Shown: positions 15,001 through 25,325, counted from the stretch's first letter. The stretch is DNA of 64,000 bases from Actinernus sp. WN-2022 (GCA_030867875.1 JAOWCC010001368.1:1302001-1366000), one strand, 5' to 3'. The notes: generated by a model not told the origin, from the sequence alone. Program-made: numbers and translations.

Positions 15001-18000
15001 CGTTTCCAGGCGAAACACATCGAGAAATTTTGATGCGTGGATGTGGTCAACCTCGTTCCCAGGGGTCTTTACGCGCCAAACCCAAGATGGCGTCGGAGGA
15101 CATGAGAGAGCTTTGCCGAGACGTTCTTCGACGTTTGCTCTCCAGGCCTGCTGGTTTTGTTTGTACGATTTATCAATGGAGTGAAAGCCTGAGGGAAATG
15201 TTTACTAGTCTACACTCTGGAGCATTGACAAAGTCCGATGTATCAAACCAAACGTGGTATGTTTTGTCGGTGCAGCCTATTCAACCCCAACAGTCAAATC
15301 AACTCGTCCATAATATTTGCTGAATTGTCCAGTAAAAATCGGGTGAATATGCCAAGGGCACCCAACGAGTACTTTTTGAAATTCGTATGAAACCAGTTGT
15401 CTGCAGCTTATCTAGCCATTTTAAGGCGCCTACTATGTCTTTTGACGTATTCTAGAAAGCTATTAGCTGTTCGGATTTTCTAGGTGGAAATCGCGTCAAC
15501 CGAAAATACCATGGCAAAATATTCCCGGCCTACGAATTTGTTAGTAGTCTAGAACAGAAACAATAATTTTCTAGCCCAAGTAACTTCATGTTGCAAAGTT
15601 TTGTGGAGGTACTAATTTTTTAGGGATTTTTTTTTTCCTTTTTGCCTTTAGGCAATTCTTTATAGGGAATGAAAATGTGTTGTTCTGACTCTATTGATCA
15701 GACGAATTGGGATGTACGAATATTTTAGGGGAAACCTTTTAGTCTCCCTTTTCTTCTATAATTTTTTAGGGATTGAAAACAAATTTTCTAGCCAGTATTT
15801 CAGAAAACTATTTTCTAGGGACAATTTTTTCAAATCCGAAAGTTTTAGGCTAACTTACTTCCCGAAAAGCTTTTTAACCGAAAACTTCGTTGGGTGCCCT
15901 TGATATGCGTTGGGTGCCCTTGATGTGCGATCGAAAATTCTGTTGGCTTTCTCTCTGTATTGGATTGTGCTTTTATTCCTATGGATTTTATAGCCATGAT
16001 TTATTCCGCTTCCACCCCTGAAACAATTAATCCACCAAATCAGTAATGATTCTACAATATAAACTGACAATGGACACTTGATATTCTGCAGCCAGCCTTG
16101 ATCTCACTTGAAGAATAATTTGAATTCTCTGAAGGAACTGGAGTGTAGTTTATACACATGCATAATTATATAGTTTATATTGTATCATGAACAGAAGTAA
16201 GAGTTGACATACTCAATGTTGCAATCCAAAATGTTTTCTTTATCTCAGTCAAATGATAACCGACAGTGTATTTAACCGAACATATCCATCCCCTTGTATA
16301 AATTATAAGTCGAGACGTTAAAAACTTTTCACATTTATTCTTAAAGACATATATTATTGGATCAGGATATTTAACACCCACAGTAGACTCGGTCTGTTAT
16401 TGACTATTGTTGACAGGGGCGGGGGTGTACTCCTGTTTGTGACGTATTATGTATGTGCCGCCCGGGTGGGTCAGGGTTTTGAGCTCGGTTTGGGCAGGTA
16501 GGGTCAGGGTTTTCACCTGATTTGGGCAGATCAGGGTCAGGATTTGAGTATTATTTGGGTGCAGTCAGGGTCGGGGTTCAGTATTTTTTAGGCAGTTAGG
16601 GTTCAGTTTTTTTTAGCTACTATGTCAAAAAAAGACATTCTGTTGTCGCATTTTTATCGCCTGCCCACATGCAAGCACTGAGGTTCCCATACATCTCGTA
16701 CTTCAGTACTTATCTATGTACTTCATATCTGCTGATTTGTTTACCCAATGACACGTCCCGACTTGAAATGTTCCGTATTTTGCATGCAATCCCGGTACGC
16801 GGTATATCGGCCGGGGTATATATCCGACCGTGTTTTGAAAACTATTTAAAGAAGGGGCAATCAGGTTTTTTTTTCCCAAAAAGGGGGCAATCAGGGTTTT
16901 GGAGCTCGGATTGGGTCAAACAGGGTCAGGGTCTGAGCCTCACATACATACCCATTTTTCATGTAAGTACCCCCCCCCCCCCCCGGGGGCTACCACAACT
17001 CAGTGTTCATTTATTTTGTTATAACTCGGGAACAGGGAGGGTTGATAATTCTGGTCTTAAAAACCATTTCGAACGCACTTTCTAATCTATGATTATCACT
17101 AGTATTATTACATCGGCCGTGTCAATGGCACAGAAAAGGGCTGTAAGATTCGACGGACTTCAGGTTTTATTAGATAACTGGGGGGTCTAAAATAAATATT
17201 GTTTACTGGGTTCAGCCGAGCTATGTGTAGTCAGAGATTAACTTTACAAATATTCTCGCACTATTTAGGCTTAGGTTCCACAAACTATTGACCCAGACAC
17301 AACACAATGATTGTATATTTAGCAGGTCTATGACAAGGAGGGAGATCGTTACATACCAGGCGAATTCCAATGTCAAATACTGACAATTTATATGTCGGCC
17401 ATACACGACATGTTTTACTTTCTCAATTTATTTTTTTGTTCGATTCAGTTTTGATAACATGAAAATGTGGTACGACAAACCGTCAGATATTGTGACGCGA
17501 TATGAACAGATGTAACCATCAAGTTGTATATTAAACACGGAGCCAACGGCGTTTTTGTTCATCAGTTGCTTGTACGAGTCATAACTTCGTATGTATTGTA
17601 ATATTGAAACGAAGGCGGATTTTTCACAGTTTCACTACAGTAGGCGTGAGCTATGAAGAATTTTGAAAAACTTTAGAAGTTTTCATCAAGTTGTAATTGT
17701 ACGCTATATAAGTAATATTCCTAGCGAAACTGGGTGATTGAATGGGTGGTCTGCCAACAGCTGTCTTTATTGGATGCGCGTGCCGCTTGAATGCAGAATG
17801 GCTTGGCTATGGTTGACTAGTTGAGTTGTACTTTGACTCGGTTACGAGTACTACTCCAAATAATGAGCCAAATACTCAAGCCAACAGCTCCAGTTGAGGA
17901 CAATGTTTGGAAAGTTATTTAACTGGCTTCAGTCGCCTAAAAGTGCTCGATTTAAACTCACAAATACATGTATGCTATATTAATGATTCTTATGTCTTTT

Positions 18001-18335
18001 GTTATTTTAAAAGAACCGAACTTATGAGATCAAGGCGCCAGTCGAACATACTAGTTAGATCAGATGCTCATGCGTTATATCGTTAACTGATATAGTTATA
18101 TCGCTGAACACTCTCACGCGCTGTTAATCCGGGGAGTTATCTATAACTGACCATGGTTCAACATGTGCGAGACAATTGCTACTAAAGTAGTCCTATAACG
18201 TACCTTAATGCCCTCATTTTCTCGGCGAAGTTGCTCTAGTTCCTCGTTTATAGATGAGCTAGTTGGCTGTTTACGTGGGCTTCCTGAGTTCTCCTGAGGT
18301 GAAACCACATCGCTCCGCTCTACTTGATCATCCAT
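1..18335 (-). CDS. CROCC: Rootletin-like coiled-coil protein, 11 exons, 3' end cut by window edge
   Basis: Structural coiled-coil protein of the ciliary rootlet, which anchors basal bodies and links centrioles. Exons, high to low: 18335-18204, 7870-7830, 7742-7451, 6700-6324, 5444-5278, 4682-4464, 4322-4057, 3729-3400, 2193-1454, 1166-1025, 327-1. Every junction is GT/AG and all phases agree, giving 3033 nt (1011 codons) with no stop before position 1. The sequence is almost wholly heptad-rich E/K/Q/L/R coil. From exon 3 on it follows human rootletin's C-terminal half in order; a good anchor is the Leu-Asp-Glu-Ile-Asp-Pro-Asp-Gln-Val start of the 4322-4057 exon, matching the Leu-Asp-Pro-Glu-Ala-Val region. 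The tail is Ser/Thr/Pro-rich. Human rootletin is about 2000 residues; this model lacks the N-terminal half. The start is the only Met in exon 1, followed by a Ser/Pro/Gln-rich leader. The first intron is 10.3 kb, so unseen exons or another promoter remain possible. Confidence 0.88.
447..626. repeat. Foldback MITE in the rootletin intron
   Basis: Two arms of about 55 bases (about 450-505 and 568-626) are reverse complements with small gaps and share the core CCCAGTCGCTACTAAG. It lies in the intron between the exons at 1166-1025 and 327-1. No coding content. The GC-rich CpG stretch to its right (630-720) is probably another small element. Confidence 0.6.
2317..2530. repeat. Foldback MITE in the rootletin intron
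   Basis: Terminal inverted repeats start TTAGAGCGGAGTTCGTATG on the left and return near 2500-2530 as the reverse complement with a few mismatches. The interior has several ACTGTAC/GTACAGT-type short palindromes. It sits in the 1.2-kb intron between exons 3729-3400 and 2193-1454. Confidence 0.6.
2937..3080. repeat. Foldback MITE with about 50-bp arms
   Basis: The left arm begins AATAGCCCACTTCCGCGATA and the right arm ends with its near-perfect reverse complement, leaving a loop of about 40 bases. A diverged half copy of the same arm occurs at about 56591-56640 in a PEX2 intron, so this is a dispersed family. It has no ORF and is non-autonomous. Confidence 0.75.
5723..5870. repeat. MITE of the GGTTGTTCAAAG family, copy 1
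   Basis: Element of about 145 bp with terminal inverted repeats around GGTTGTTCAAAGCAAGGTTA on the left and CTGCTTCGAACAACC on the right. A homologous copy in opposite orientation is at 27291-27436. A related palindrome with the same outer motif lies at 57448-57567. Confidence 0.7.
6738..7505 (-). repeat. Minisatellite of 11 units carrying a rootletin splice donor
   Basis: About 11 units of 62-72 bp occupy 6738-7505. On the minus strand each unit holds the last codons of exon 3 (Glu-Thr-Gln-Ser-Leu-Glu-Lys-Thr, then Thr-Asp-Leu-Arg-Glu-Lys), the donor AAG/GTGACT and the start of the intron. Two unit types alternate, one ending in a CCCCCTATAG stretch and one lacking it, so the array is partly a dimer repeat of about 135 bp. 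The copy at 7451 gives phase 0 into the next acceptor at 6700. Reading through the array instead keeps a frame open to 7052 before a stop. Confidence 0.85.
8000..8290. repeat. Fragment of the palindromic satellite family
   Basis: This stretch holds diverged pieces of the repeat seen in full at 11530-12520: the TTCTCGGGC...TTTAAGAA...ATCA core, CTCGACAGACACACTTTATTTGT, and a GTTATTGTTCAACAC-type end. It is partial and probably an old copy. It lies in rootletin intron 1. Confidence 0.6.
8468..8905 (+). mobile_element. 3' end of a LINE, plus strand
   Basis: A short frame reads Gly-Ser-Lys-Met-Trp-Asn-Ser-Leu-Pro-Lys-Asp-Ile-Lys, then an Arg-Arg-Arg-Phe segment and a stop. This is the conserved C-terminal end of CR1/L2- and RTE-type LINE reverse transcriptase ORFs. 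About 350 bp of AT-rich 3' UTR follows, ending in an AATAAATAAATGAAAATGAAA-like tail near 8905. It is 5'-truncated and has no activity of its own. Confidence 0.65.
9109..9795. repeat. 41-bp tandem array, about 16 copies, with CCAAT motifs
   Basis: The unit is about 41 bp and holds GACGGCGCCTGGCTAGCC followed by an AATCAGATAGCGAGTTTGCAA segment. Nearly every unit contains GCCAATCAG (a CCAAT-box sequence), the palindrome GGCGCC and GCTAGC. A marked variant pair (TTATCAGATGGCGA next to ACAGCTCTTGG) occurs at about 9299-9345 and again at 9674-9720, so part of the array was duplicated as a block of about 375 bp. It lies in rootletin intron 1. Confidence 0.9.
9806..10164. mobile_element. Small TIR element with TAAT flanks
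   Basis: Ends are AGAGAGCTTAAGCAACCACG on the left and the reverse complement, ending GATGCTTAAGCTCTC, on the right. TAAT lies just outside each end and may be the target duplication. The interior (about 9935-10150) is homologous to 27080-27290, so it is a dispersed family. No convincing ORF. Confidence 0.65.
10180..12640. repeat. Composite palindromic satellite, array 1
   Basis: Three nested repeat types. (a) 95-bp units at about 11110-11530 around ATAGTTGTCATCCGCGGAGG, each with GCGATCACGTGACG. (b) Palindromic modules of about 240 bp at about 11530-12500, with long arms around AAATTTGATGTTCTTAAAAC and a loop reading TCGAACTGCGTTCTCGGGC. (c) 32-bp units TTCCTCGACGGACACACTC at about 11750-11850 and 12365-12500. 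A related array lies in opposite orientation at 51240-52240. Open frames here only translate the arms. It fills part of rootletin intron 1. Confidence 0.85.
10741..10890 (+). mobile_element. tRNA-derived SINE
   Basis: A tRNA-like head with Pol III box A (TAGCTCAGTTGTTAGAGC) and box B (GGGTTCAAACCCC) spans about 10745-10808. It continues into a non-tRNA body (AACTGAGGAGAAGGTGCTGC, CATCTGCAAATGGTTAGAC) of the kind seen in cnidarian SINEs. No CCA end or good acceptor stem is visible, so it is a retroposon and not a working tRNA gene. Confidence 0.7.
12641..13390. other. Intronic stretch with no recognised feature
   Basis: AT-rich sequence within rootletin intron 1. The two short open frames (about 62-64 codons) have no recognisable domain, no splice context and no coding character. 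Nothing supported is seen here. Confidence 0.5.
13395..13765. repeat. About 110-bp tandem repeat, 3-4 copies
   Basis: Copies share GAGGTATTCTGATTTAGGAA, AATAAGTCC(C/T)ACTATACAG and GCCACTACTTTC segments, starting near 13400, 13518 and 13623, with a degenerate fourth copy after 13720. Spacing is 105-115 bp. It is non-coding and in rootletin intron 1. Confidence 0.75.
14190..14650. repeat. 77-bp tandem repeat, about 6 copies
   Basis: The unit starts GTGTGAGATAAGAAGAAGCG and contains CTGCTAATGATCATCGCATT and CTGCGTCTGCGCATGTTG. Starts at 14271 and 14348 give a 77-bp period. The first copy near 14194 is more diverged and the last is shortened. It is non-coding and in rootletin intron 1. Confidence 0.85.
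15353..15902. mobile_element. MITE with CAAGGGCACCCAACGA ends, copy 1
   Basis: 550-bp element bounded by CAAGGGCACCCAACGA and its reverse complement TCGTTGGGTGCCCTTG, with a direct repeat ATATGC just outside each end. A copy of nearly the same length lies inverted at 19961-20512. Internal frames are AT-rich and broken, so it is non-autonomous. An extra GTTGGGTGCCCTTG follows the right end, perhaps from a nested end or a second insertion. Confidence 0.8.
16415..16991. repeat. G-rich repeat with homopolymer-rich ends
   Basis: The stretch is built from GGGTCAGGGTTTT-like repeats (about 16465-16620 and 16850-16930). It is bracketed by GGGGGTGTACTCCTG on the left and a long C run before CGGGGGC on the right, in inverted arrangement. 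It looks like a degenerate foldback element. The open frame inside it (16669-17085) is rejected as repeat-derived. Confidence 0.45.
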
Positions 18336-18781
18336 GCCTTCAATTGACTCTCAAACTCGATTCTCACTGGTTTCGACGTAAAGTTTACCAAATATAAAAA
18401 ACTCCAGAGTAGTAGATGTTATCTATATACATTATCAAGTATTTTTAGCAGTTCTTTCTTATTGAACACTTATATTATTTGCTTGTCAAGTAAGCCAGAG
18501 TAAACAAATTCCAAATAACTGACTCTCTTTGACAGGTTGTATTTTAACAACTTGTACCCGGAGGTTTCGCCTTGAGTCACCGTTAAAATTCAAATCAGCA
18601 TTACGCGCCGTTAAGACACTTTGGCAGGTTAACAATACCAATGGACCGCGACACAAAGACCTGTTTTGATCAACCAACCAATCACAAAGCACCAACTAAA
18701 AAGCCCTTTACGGCCTCCTTTGACGTGAGTAAGGCGCAGTCTCTATGCATGAGTAGTGGCATGAGATCAGTTAGTTTATTT

Positions 18782-19327
18782 AGGGGCCGTCGACATATTC
18801 GAAATGCCCCGCTTAACGCACAACGGACGTTTAGGGGGGAGGGGGTAAGGGCATGGACGTTAGTGTGGGGCATTTAGAACAAACACTTTTTCATCAATAG
18901 AAGTACACTTTTTAATCAAACGTTTCTAGTCAGCTAGATCTACATTAGAGCGCAATTTCTGTTGAATTTCCCGGAAATTTCAACAAGGTCTTTTGATTAG
19001 AAGGTGATCATGAAATACCTCAAACCTCCAGGTAAGTGAAACTCAGTTTTATAGTCGTGTCCGAATGAGTATTTTAGTCAAGATCCGAAATGAGCTCGTA
19101 CGAGAATTCGAGGTACTGACTGACTGTACAGTTGCAGCTATTAAAGCTTTAAGCTTGTTTTATACTTTGTTTATAAGTGAACTCCCGTGTATTTCATTAC
19201 TGTTTTTTCTGACCTAAAAAAAAGCATAAAACAATGGGTGGACGTTAAGGGGGAGGGGGGGGGAGGGGGTCTGACCTTAACGTCCGTTGTGCGTTAAGCG
19301 GGGCATTTCGAATATGTCGACGGCCCC
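18782..19327. mobile_element. TIR element with about 49-bp perfect inverted repeats
   Basis: The ends begin AGGGGCCGTCGACATATTCG and the two arms are identical over about 49 bp, a sign of recent movement or conversion. The 450-bp interior has G-rich runs and no ORF. It lies just upstream of rootletin exon 1 (start codon at 18335). No clear target duplication was found. Confidence 0.8.
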
Positions 19328-19960
19328 TTATTATCATGAGAGGAAATAAGAAAATCATAACTCGCTGTATTTGGAGGTTTTTGTCATAAGGTTTGATGTT
19401 TAACGAATAGGACTTCTTAAAAAGTAAACCGGTGAAAGTAAAGTAACCTTATTTAACGTCGGTAACTCGTGACAGAGCGCTCTCAAGAGCCAGTCTAAAC
19501 TCAAGGCCGACGGTTCACTCACACTTTACCCCTGTCAGAGCTCCAGATACAAGCAACTCGGATCAGAGAAATGCCGACAAAGAAATCAAACCGCTGACTC
19601 GGGACCGCATGCTCGCTGTGTCGTTCACTAACCCATGGCGCCGCACGCCTGCACTACTTGATCAATAACTTTCGCTAAACCATCTAAACTTCACAAGGAT
19701 CGAAAAATAATACATGCATGGACCTGCTGTAAGGAAGAGTGGCTAGCCGGTCATAGTTACTGATATATTTCACTAAAGAACGTACTATTAGGACCTTTTG
19801 TAGATACGTTACACCTTACCAACGGTAAACTGAGGGTGTGTTTATTCGTACTGAATCAGTTGGTACCAGTCACCAGTACCAGGTAGTTGTTGTCGGACGT
19901 TGAATCAATTTACCACATAACGTGAAACTTCTGTATCATTTTGAATCCCTACCATCGAGC

Positions 19961-20512
19961 CAAGGGTACCCAACGAAGTTTTCGGTTAAAAAGCTGTTCG
20001 GGGGAGTAAGTTAGCCTAAAACGTTCGGATTTGAAAAAATTGTCCCTAGAAAATTATTGTTTTTTTAAATACTGGCTAGAAAATTTGTTTTCAATCCCTA
20101 GAAAATTATAGAAGAAAAGGGATACTAAAAGGTTTCCCCTAAAATATTCGTACGTCCCAATTCGTCTGATCAATAGAGTCAGAACAACACATTTTCATTC
20201 CCTAAGAATTGCCTAAAGGAAAAAGGGAAAAAAGAATCCCTAAAAAAATAGTATCTCCACAAAACTTTGCAACATGAAGTTACTTGGGCTAGAAAATTCT
20301 TGTTTCTGTTCTAGACTACTAACAAATTCGTAGGCCGGGAATATTTTGCCATAGTATATTTTCGGTTGACGCGATTTCCACCTAGAAAATCCGAACAGCT
20401 AATAGCTTTCTAGAATACGTCAAAAGACATAGTAGGTGCCTTAAAATGGCTAGATAAGCTGCAGACAACTGGTTTCAAACGAATTTCAAAACGTATTCGT
20501 TGGGTGCCCTTG
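19961..20512. mobile_element. MITE with CAAGGGCACCCAACGA ends, copy 2 (inverted)
   Basis: 552-bp copy in opposite orientation to 15353-15902. Its left end reads CAAGGGTACCCAACGA (one change) and its right end TCGTTGGGTGCCCTTG. ATCGAGC is directly repeated outside both ends. The two copies make an inverted pair about 4 kb apart. Confidence 0.8.
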
Positions 20513-21065
20513 ATCGAGCTTCAGTGTCCACAAAGAGCCTTATAAAACTCAACCAGTTTTAGACATTAGCCAATGAATTACTTCCTTCGTTAAATGGCTC
20601 AAGAGCGAGGAAGCGGAAGTTTGTACGTATTATCCATCAAGGGTCGGTTGTATCAACATTGCCTGATCGACGTTAAATTAGAGAGTTTGACCGGACTGAA
20701 CGTCTGACCCAGTGTTAATGTTTATGCAACCGCTGTCTCAGGAGTTTAGAACATGCCGGCGCACTGCCACCTGGAAACTTCCAGTCTGCAGTCATAAGTT
20801 CAGTGCTAATGAATGAAAGGTAATTACATCGTACAGCCGTCTGATAAGCCCGATCGCAGTCTTTATATATTTCATATGAGTAACGGGTAACGCCCCCTAA
20901 CCCGTTTTTTTTTTTTATCCAGCAAAAGTATCAAGTAAGCCCCACCCTTTTGGCTCAGTTTGTTTTGTCTATTTCAGAGTGTTCATCATAGTCCTTATAC
21001 TACGCCTGTGTATACGTAACGGTGTAGGCTACAATAAACCTACTGTACGACAATAATATATAAAG

Positions 21066-21202
21066 GTTATTAGTCGGCTAAGCATCTAATGAGGCTGTGT
21101 ATTTTACGAGTCATTCATATTTTGGCGATCCTTTAGGTGAGCCAAAATACGAATGAAGAGTAAACGTACACAGCTGTGTTAGATGCCTAGCCGGCTAATA
21201 AG
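21066..21202. repeat. Foldback MITE
   Basis: Arms of about 60 bases pair imperfectly around the centre GGCGATCCTTTAGGTGAGCC. Outer ends are TTATTAGTCGGCTAAGCATC on the left and GCCTAGCCGGCTAATAAG on the right. No ORF. Confidence 0.65.
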
Positions 21203-21797
21203 TTGTTTATTATATCAATCCTTCCAAGAAATGACATTTTCTTTCCATAATAACCAAAACACTCTCGCGCGTTCGACAAATGTTGATGACTCGAAAGTAC
21301 GGTATCATATTTGATCTTGTGCATATTTCGTACTTTTTTGGCAGAATTATATAATAATTTAACGTATTGCTTGTTAAAATTGATTTCATCCAAAAGTCTG
21401 GCTTGTTACCTGTCGATCGAGGCCTCGAGTCTTGGTCTGACCAGGACAAAACCTCAGTCCTTTTTCGTGATTGTTCGCCGGGTAGAGTGACTGAGTGGTG
21501 TCGAACATCCACTAATGACCAGTTCGGTGTTAACTGAAGGAAAGCTGCTTACAAAACCAGCCACCAGCTCCAGTGGGTAAATAAACACCTACATGTTCAT
21601 GGTTGTCAGTTATATTATAATGTCATTCAAGTTCATCTTCCGGTTGAACTTTTTAGTTTAGTCAGGCGGAAATGGAGATAACTACTGTAGATATGTTACT
21701 TTAATATGAACAATAGTCAAAAACAACATAAAAAACAAATATTAAAGATCTAACCAATATGACCATTGTTTCAAAATAAGAAAAAGTAGGCTGGTTT

Positions 21798-22030
21798 GGC
21801 CACAGGCCGCCCAAGTTCTGACTGTATAACAAGGTGTTTTATGGAATTCTTTCTAGCGACCTGAAACACACATAGGACAACAAAACAACTTCAAGTAAGC
21901 CTTCTTCCTATATTTACCTTGTATTACAGAAGATCTGTAACTAAATTTATGTTATTTTTCTGAGTTATCGGAAGAACTCCCATACAAACCTTGTTATACA
22001 GTCAGAACTTGGGCGGCCTGTGGTTTGGCT
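21798..22030. repeat. Foldback MITE with about 38-bp arms
   Basis: CCACAGGCCGCCCAAGTTC near 21798 and its continuation CTGACTGTATAACAAGGT recur as the exact reverse complement near 21985-22025. The interior of about 150 bp is AT-rich and non-coding. Confidence 0.75.
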
Positions 22031-22227
22031 AGCCGAAATTTGTATATCTTCATTTAATATATACACGTTGTTTGATCGGCATGACTTCTACCATTTTAAT
22101 CGTTTTTGGCTGACTGATCGCACAGAATTGTCGCCTTTCGCCGGCCTTTTTAAAATAATTATTGTATATCCAAAACGAGCTAGAACCGATTATATTGTTT
22201 AGTATGATCGTATTTTAACTTAGGCAT

Positions 22228-22372
22228 GGGCGTAGCTGCCTTTAAGCCAGTAAGCCCGGGCTTACAAACTTTCTGGACATGCATGTCTATTATCCGAACA
22301 TTCATTAGTCTGTTCTTGTTTCCCTTACCCTCACTAACGGGCTTACAAACCAAAAATGGCTAGCTACGCCGC
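22228..22372. repeat. Foldback MITE
   Basis: The left arm GGGCGTAGCTGCC...CGGGCTTACAAAC and the right arm with GGGCTTACAAACC and GGCTAGCTACGCC are arranged as gapped inverted repeats. The total is about 145 bp and non-coding. Confidence 0.5.
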
Positions 22373-22529
22373 TGTTAGGTATACATGAATATTGGTCATG
22401 AATTACACCTAGGAAGGAAGGATAAAACATGTTGTGGAATGAGAAAACGAGTTACTAGAAGATTCGAAAAACTGACCGGTTTCTTTGACTTGCGGAAACA
22501 GATTACGGGCCAGGCAGAAGTTAGTCTCC

Positions 22530-22613
22530 TTTGCAGCCGTTCTTAGTGTCGGTCCCATACTCCCTGGAGGGAGCACAGGGAGCCCGACACTAAAAGAGGC
22601 TGCGAGGGAGACT
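22530..22613. repeat. Short palindromic MITE
   Basis: AGTCTCCTTTGCAGCCGTTC and TTAGTGTCGG on the left pair with CCGACACTAAAAGAGGCTGC and GAGGGAGACT on the right, around a CCCTGGAGGGAG centre. Length is about 84 bp. Confidence 0.65.
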
Positions 22614-22727
22614 AGGCAGAAGTGGGATTACTGCAAACTTGGTTGCGTGACATGTAAGATTTGACACAGGAATTTGGCATGAACTAATAAAAGCAAATGA
22701 CTCTAAATACGTTATAAATGTTGGATC

Positions 22728-22897
22728 ATGTCAAGTTTACGACTCCAATCGAAAATTTCCTATTGAGAATCACTCGTAAATCAAACATTTTAGAACGACA
22801 AAATCCCCAGATATTGAAAGGGGATGGCAACTAAGATTCTAAGATGTTTGATTTTCGAGTGATCAGCTCGATAGGAAATTTTCAATTTGACATGGTC
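22728..22897. repeat. Foldback MITE
   Basis: Arms with ATCATGTCAAGTTT and CGAAAATTTCCTAT pair with ATAGGAAATTTTC and TTTGACATGGTCAT. A second inner pair is TCACTCGTAAATCAAACAT with ATGTTTGATTTTCGAGTGA. It is non-coding. Confidence 0.65.
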
Positions 22898-24117
22898 ATA
22901 AATCTGCCGGCATAATAAAAAGATTATCGCATTTGTTATTTTATACTGTGTGATACATATCCTGCGTGGTAACCGCAGGGGGCCGAGGGTGAGGTTTTCG
23001 GGGAATTCCCGGCCCTCCCCTCCCTTCCCCTCCCCTCCTTGAGGTTTGGGATGAGATGATGGGATGGCATATAATCTTCAACTCTAGCAGACAAATTCCA
23101 AAAATTTACGAACAGAGCTGCGAGAATAATTCTTTGTGCAAATTATGATCACTGATTACACGAGTACTCAGTCATTGTTCAATATCCTCGGATGGGAGGA
23201 GCTAAAACCTGAATCGAGCAACGTTAAAAAGATAAAAAATTGGACATAATGCTTATCACAAGGATTCGGTATCGAAACAGATCATATGAGTGTTCATAAA
23301 CATGACCCGAACAGACCTAGAATAACAACTCGAAACAACGCTGTGGATTGGCTGGCTATCGGTGACGCGCTAGATAAAGGGGAAGACCCGGATGATGTCA
23401 TGCCGTGACTCATGGTGAAATATTTGTTTTGTAAGGCGAACTACATCACAGCCCCAGACGTGTTTTGGCGAGCGAGACAAAGATGCCTCAACTGAAATAC
23501 ATCTCGCAGGTTTTGTTAGTTGCGTGTTGTGTTTAATAATCATACGAACTGCGCTCGAAACAGCCTGCGAGAGATGAACTGAAGAAAAATCATAGAAAAC
23601 TTGAAGCCCAAAGGTTCAGGAGTTTTCAAGAAACATTCATAACTTGCACGGTTACCGAGCAGTGGCGGTTGGTAGAGCCGTTTGGAGATCATTCCGTTCT
23701 CTCAGTGAAAACTCACCGCAGCGTTATCTGGCTAAAGTTATGAGGTATGTGTATATATAGGTAAGAGTAGATATGTACAATAAAAGGCATTGATAGACCT
23801 AAAAAGAGCTTTAACAGAATACAGGGAACATACGTTTGTTATTATAAAAAACTGCCAAGGTAAGCAGAAACGTACTGTGTAGCTTATAGGATGTATGATA
23901 GTATTTTACATTTTTAAATTGTCGGCTAAGGAGGTTACTTCAAACCTATCCGCTCCAGTCTGATCACATGTACAAAGTATATCACTTTCAACACGATTTT
24001 TATTAAAACAATAATTTAACATTACTTACCGTCGTTTGCATCTAAGCGTGAACATGCAAGTGAGACGAAAACATGTTTTAACTAACGCAATTGATTAACA
24101 TAACACAGCCTGGGTAT

Positions 24118-24432
24118 CAAACGTAACATGATTCATCATCAAACTTTCGAAGTTTGAAGGTCTGATAAAAGAAAATAACTTTCGCGCCCAAAATATCAAG
24201 TTATACTCCAGTTGTGAGGATATTTACGATAAACAAATACATCCGTAACTTCAAACCAGTTGTGCTTTATTTCGGGACTTCAGAAATCAAGTGGCATAGA
24301 GCTGGTTGGAGAATGATCGATACAGGAAGTGAATAACTCGGTATTTTGAGCGCGAAAGTTCGTCTAGCAGCCTTCAAACTTCGAAAGTTTACGTTACGTT
24401 TGATTCACGTTAGGTTTGATACCCAATTTAAT
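24118..24432. repeat. Large imperfect foldback element
   Basis: CTGGGTATCAAACGTAAC on the left matches the reverse complement of GTTAGGTTTGATACCCA on the right. Inner segments (CAAACTTTCGAAGTTTGAA and TTCAAACTTCGAAAGTTT, then GCGCGAAAGTT) continue the pairing with gaps. The open frame 24346-24564 is a shadow of the right arm. Confidence 0.5.
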
Positions 24433-25325
24433 ATAGAACATGTTTTCACCTCAAGTACATCGCTTTGCCTTTGGCACAAAAATCGAGCCGAAAAAAGCGC
24501 GTTATGGTTTTCGTGCCGACACAAAACCTATCCGGTAAGGTGTAAACATGGTCTTAATCGATAGTAAAGAAACGGTTTAGATCACTCGCCGTAAAGGTGA
24601 AGGCCAGAGTGAAGGCGTAACACAACCTCTAGTAACCAGAGTGGGTACGCTATATTAAAGTGATGTGAGTGGAAATCTCTGGTTTCCAGGATAATCTAAA
24701 TACAGCTAGAACTTCGTTTGTATTCAACTAAACACTCGATTTTCGTCATTGTAACTGCTCAGGTAGTTTTGTTTTTGCGTTCCACTGGTCGTTCTAAGCA
24801 GTAGGTTTCACACATGTCATTGTGTCGCAGTTGTTTACAAGTCAAGCCCTTAGCTTATTGGCGCCGAACATCGTTTTCCTTTATAGCGCTTATCATTTGA
24901 CCTATATCATTATGACGTCAAATCAAAACAATCAATTGTTTAAACGCTAAGGATCACGGTCGTGGGAGGGGGACAAAACAGCAACAACACAAAGGAAATA
25001 GCTATCAAATGCATTTTGTAGAACGTAGAATAGCGGTAACAGCCACCAAATACGGTAAATATTGTGGGATAAACATTGATACGGCTGATATCTGGAAACC
25101 AGACAATTCGAAGTTAAATTTTCCTCAGCAGAGCAGATTTAGTTCACAATTCTATTGTTCAAGTCGATTCTGTTCCCCTCATAAACAAGCCGTGACGTCA
25201 TAATGATATAGGGTGAAAAGACGCAACGTCGCGTCCTTATCAGAGGTCGAGAATGATGTCATATGAAACTGCGACTAAGATCATAAAACTAATGAGAGCT
25301 AAATGTAGGTTTCAACAGGCAATAA

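Noticed and set aside
16669..17085. 138-residue protein
   Set aside because: It covers G-rich repeats and a C homopolymer and has no coding character beyond them.
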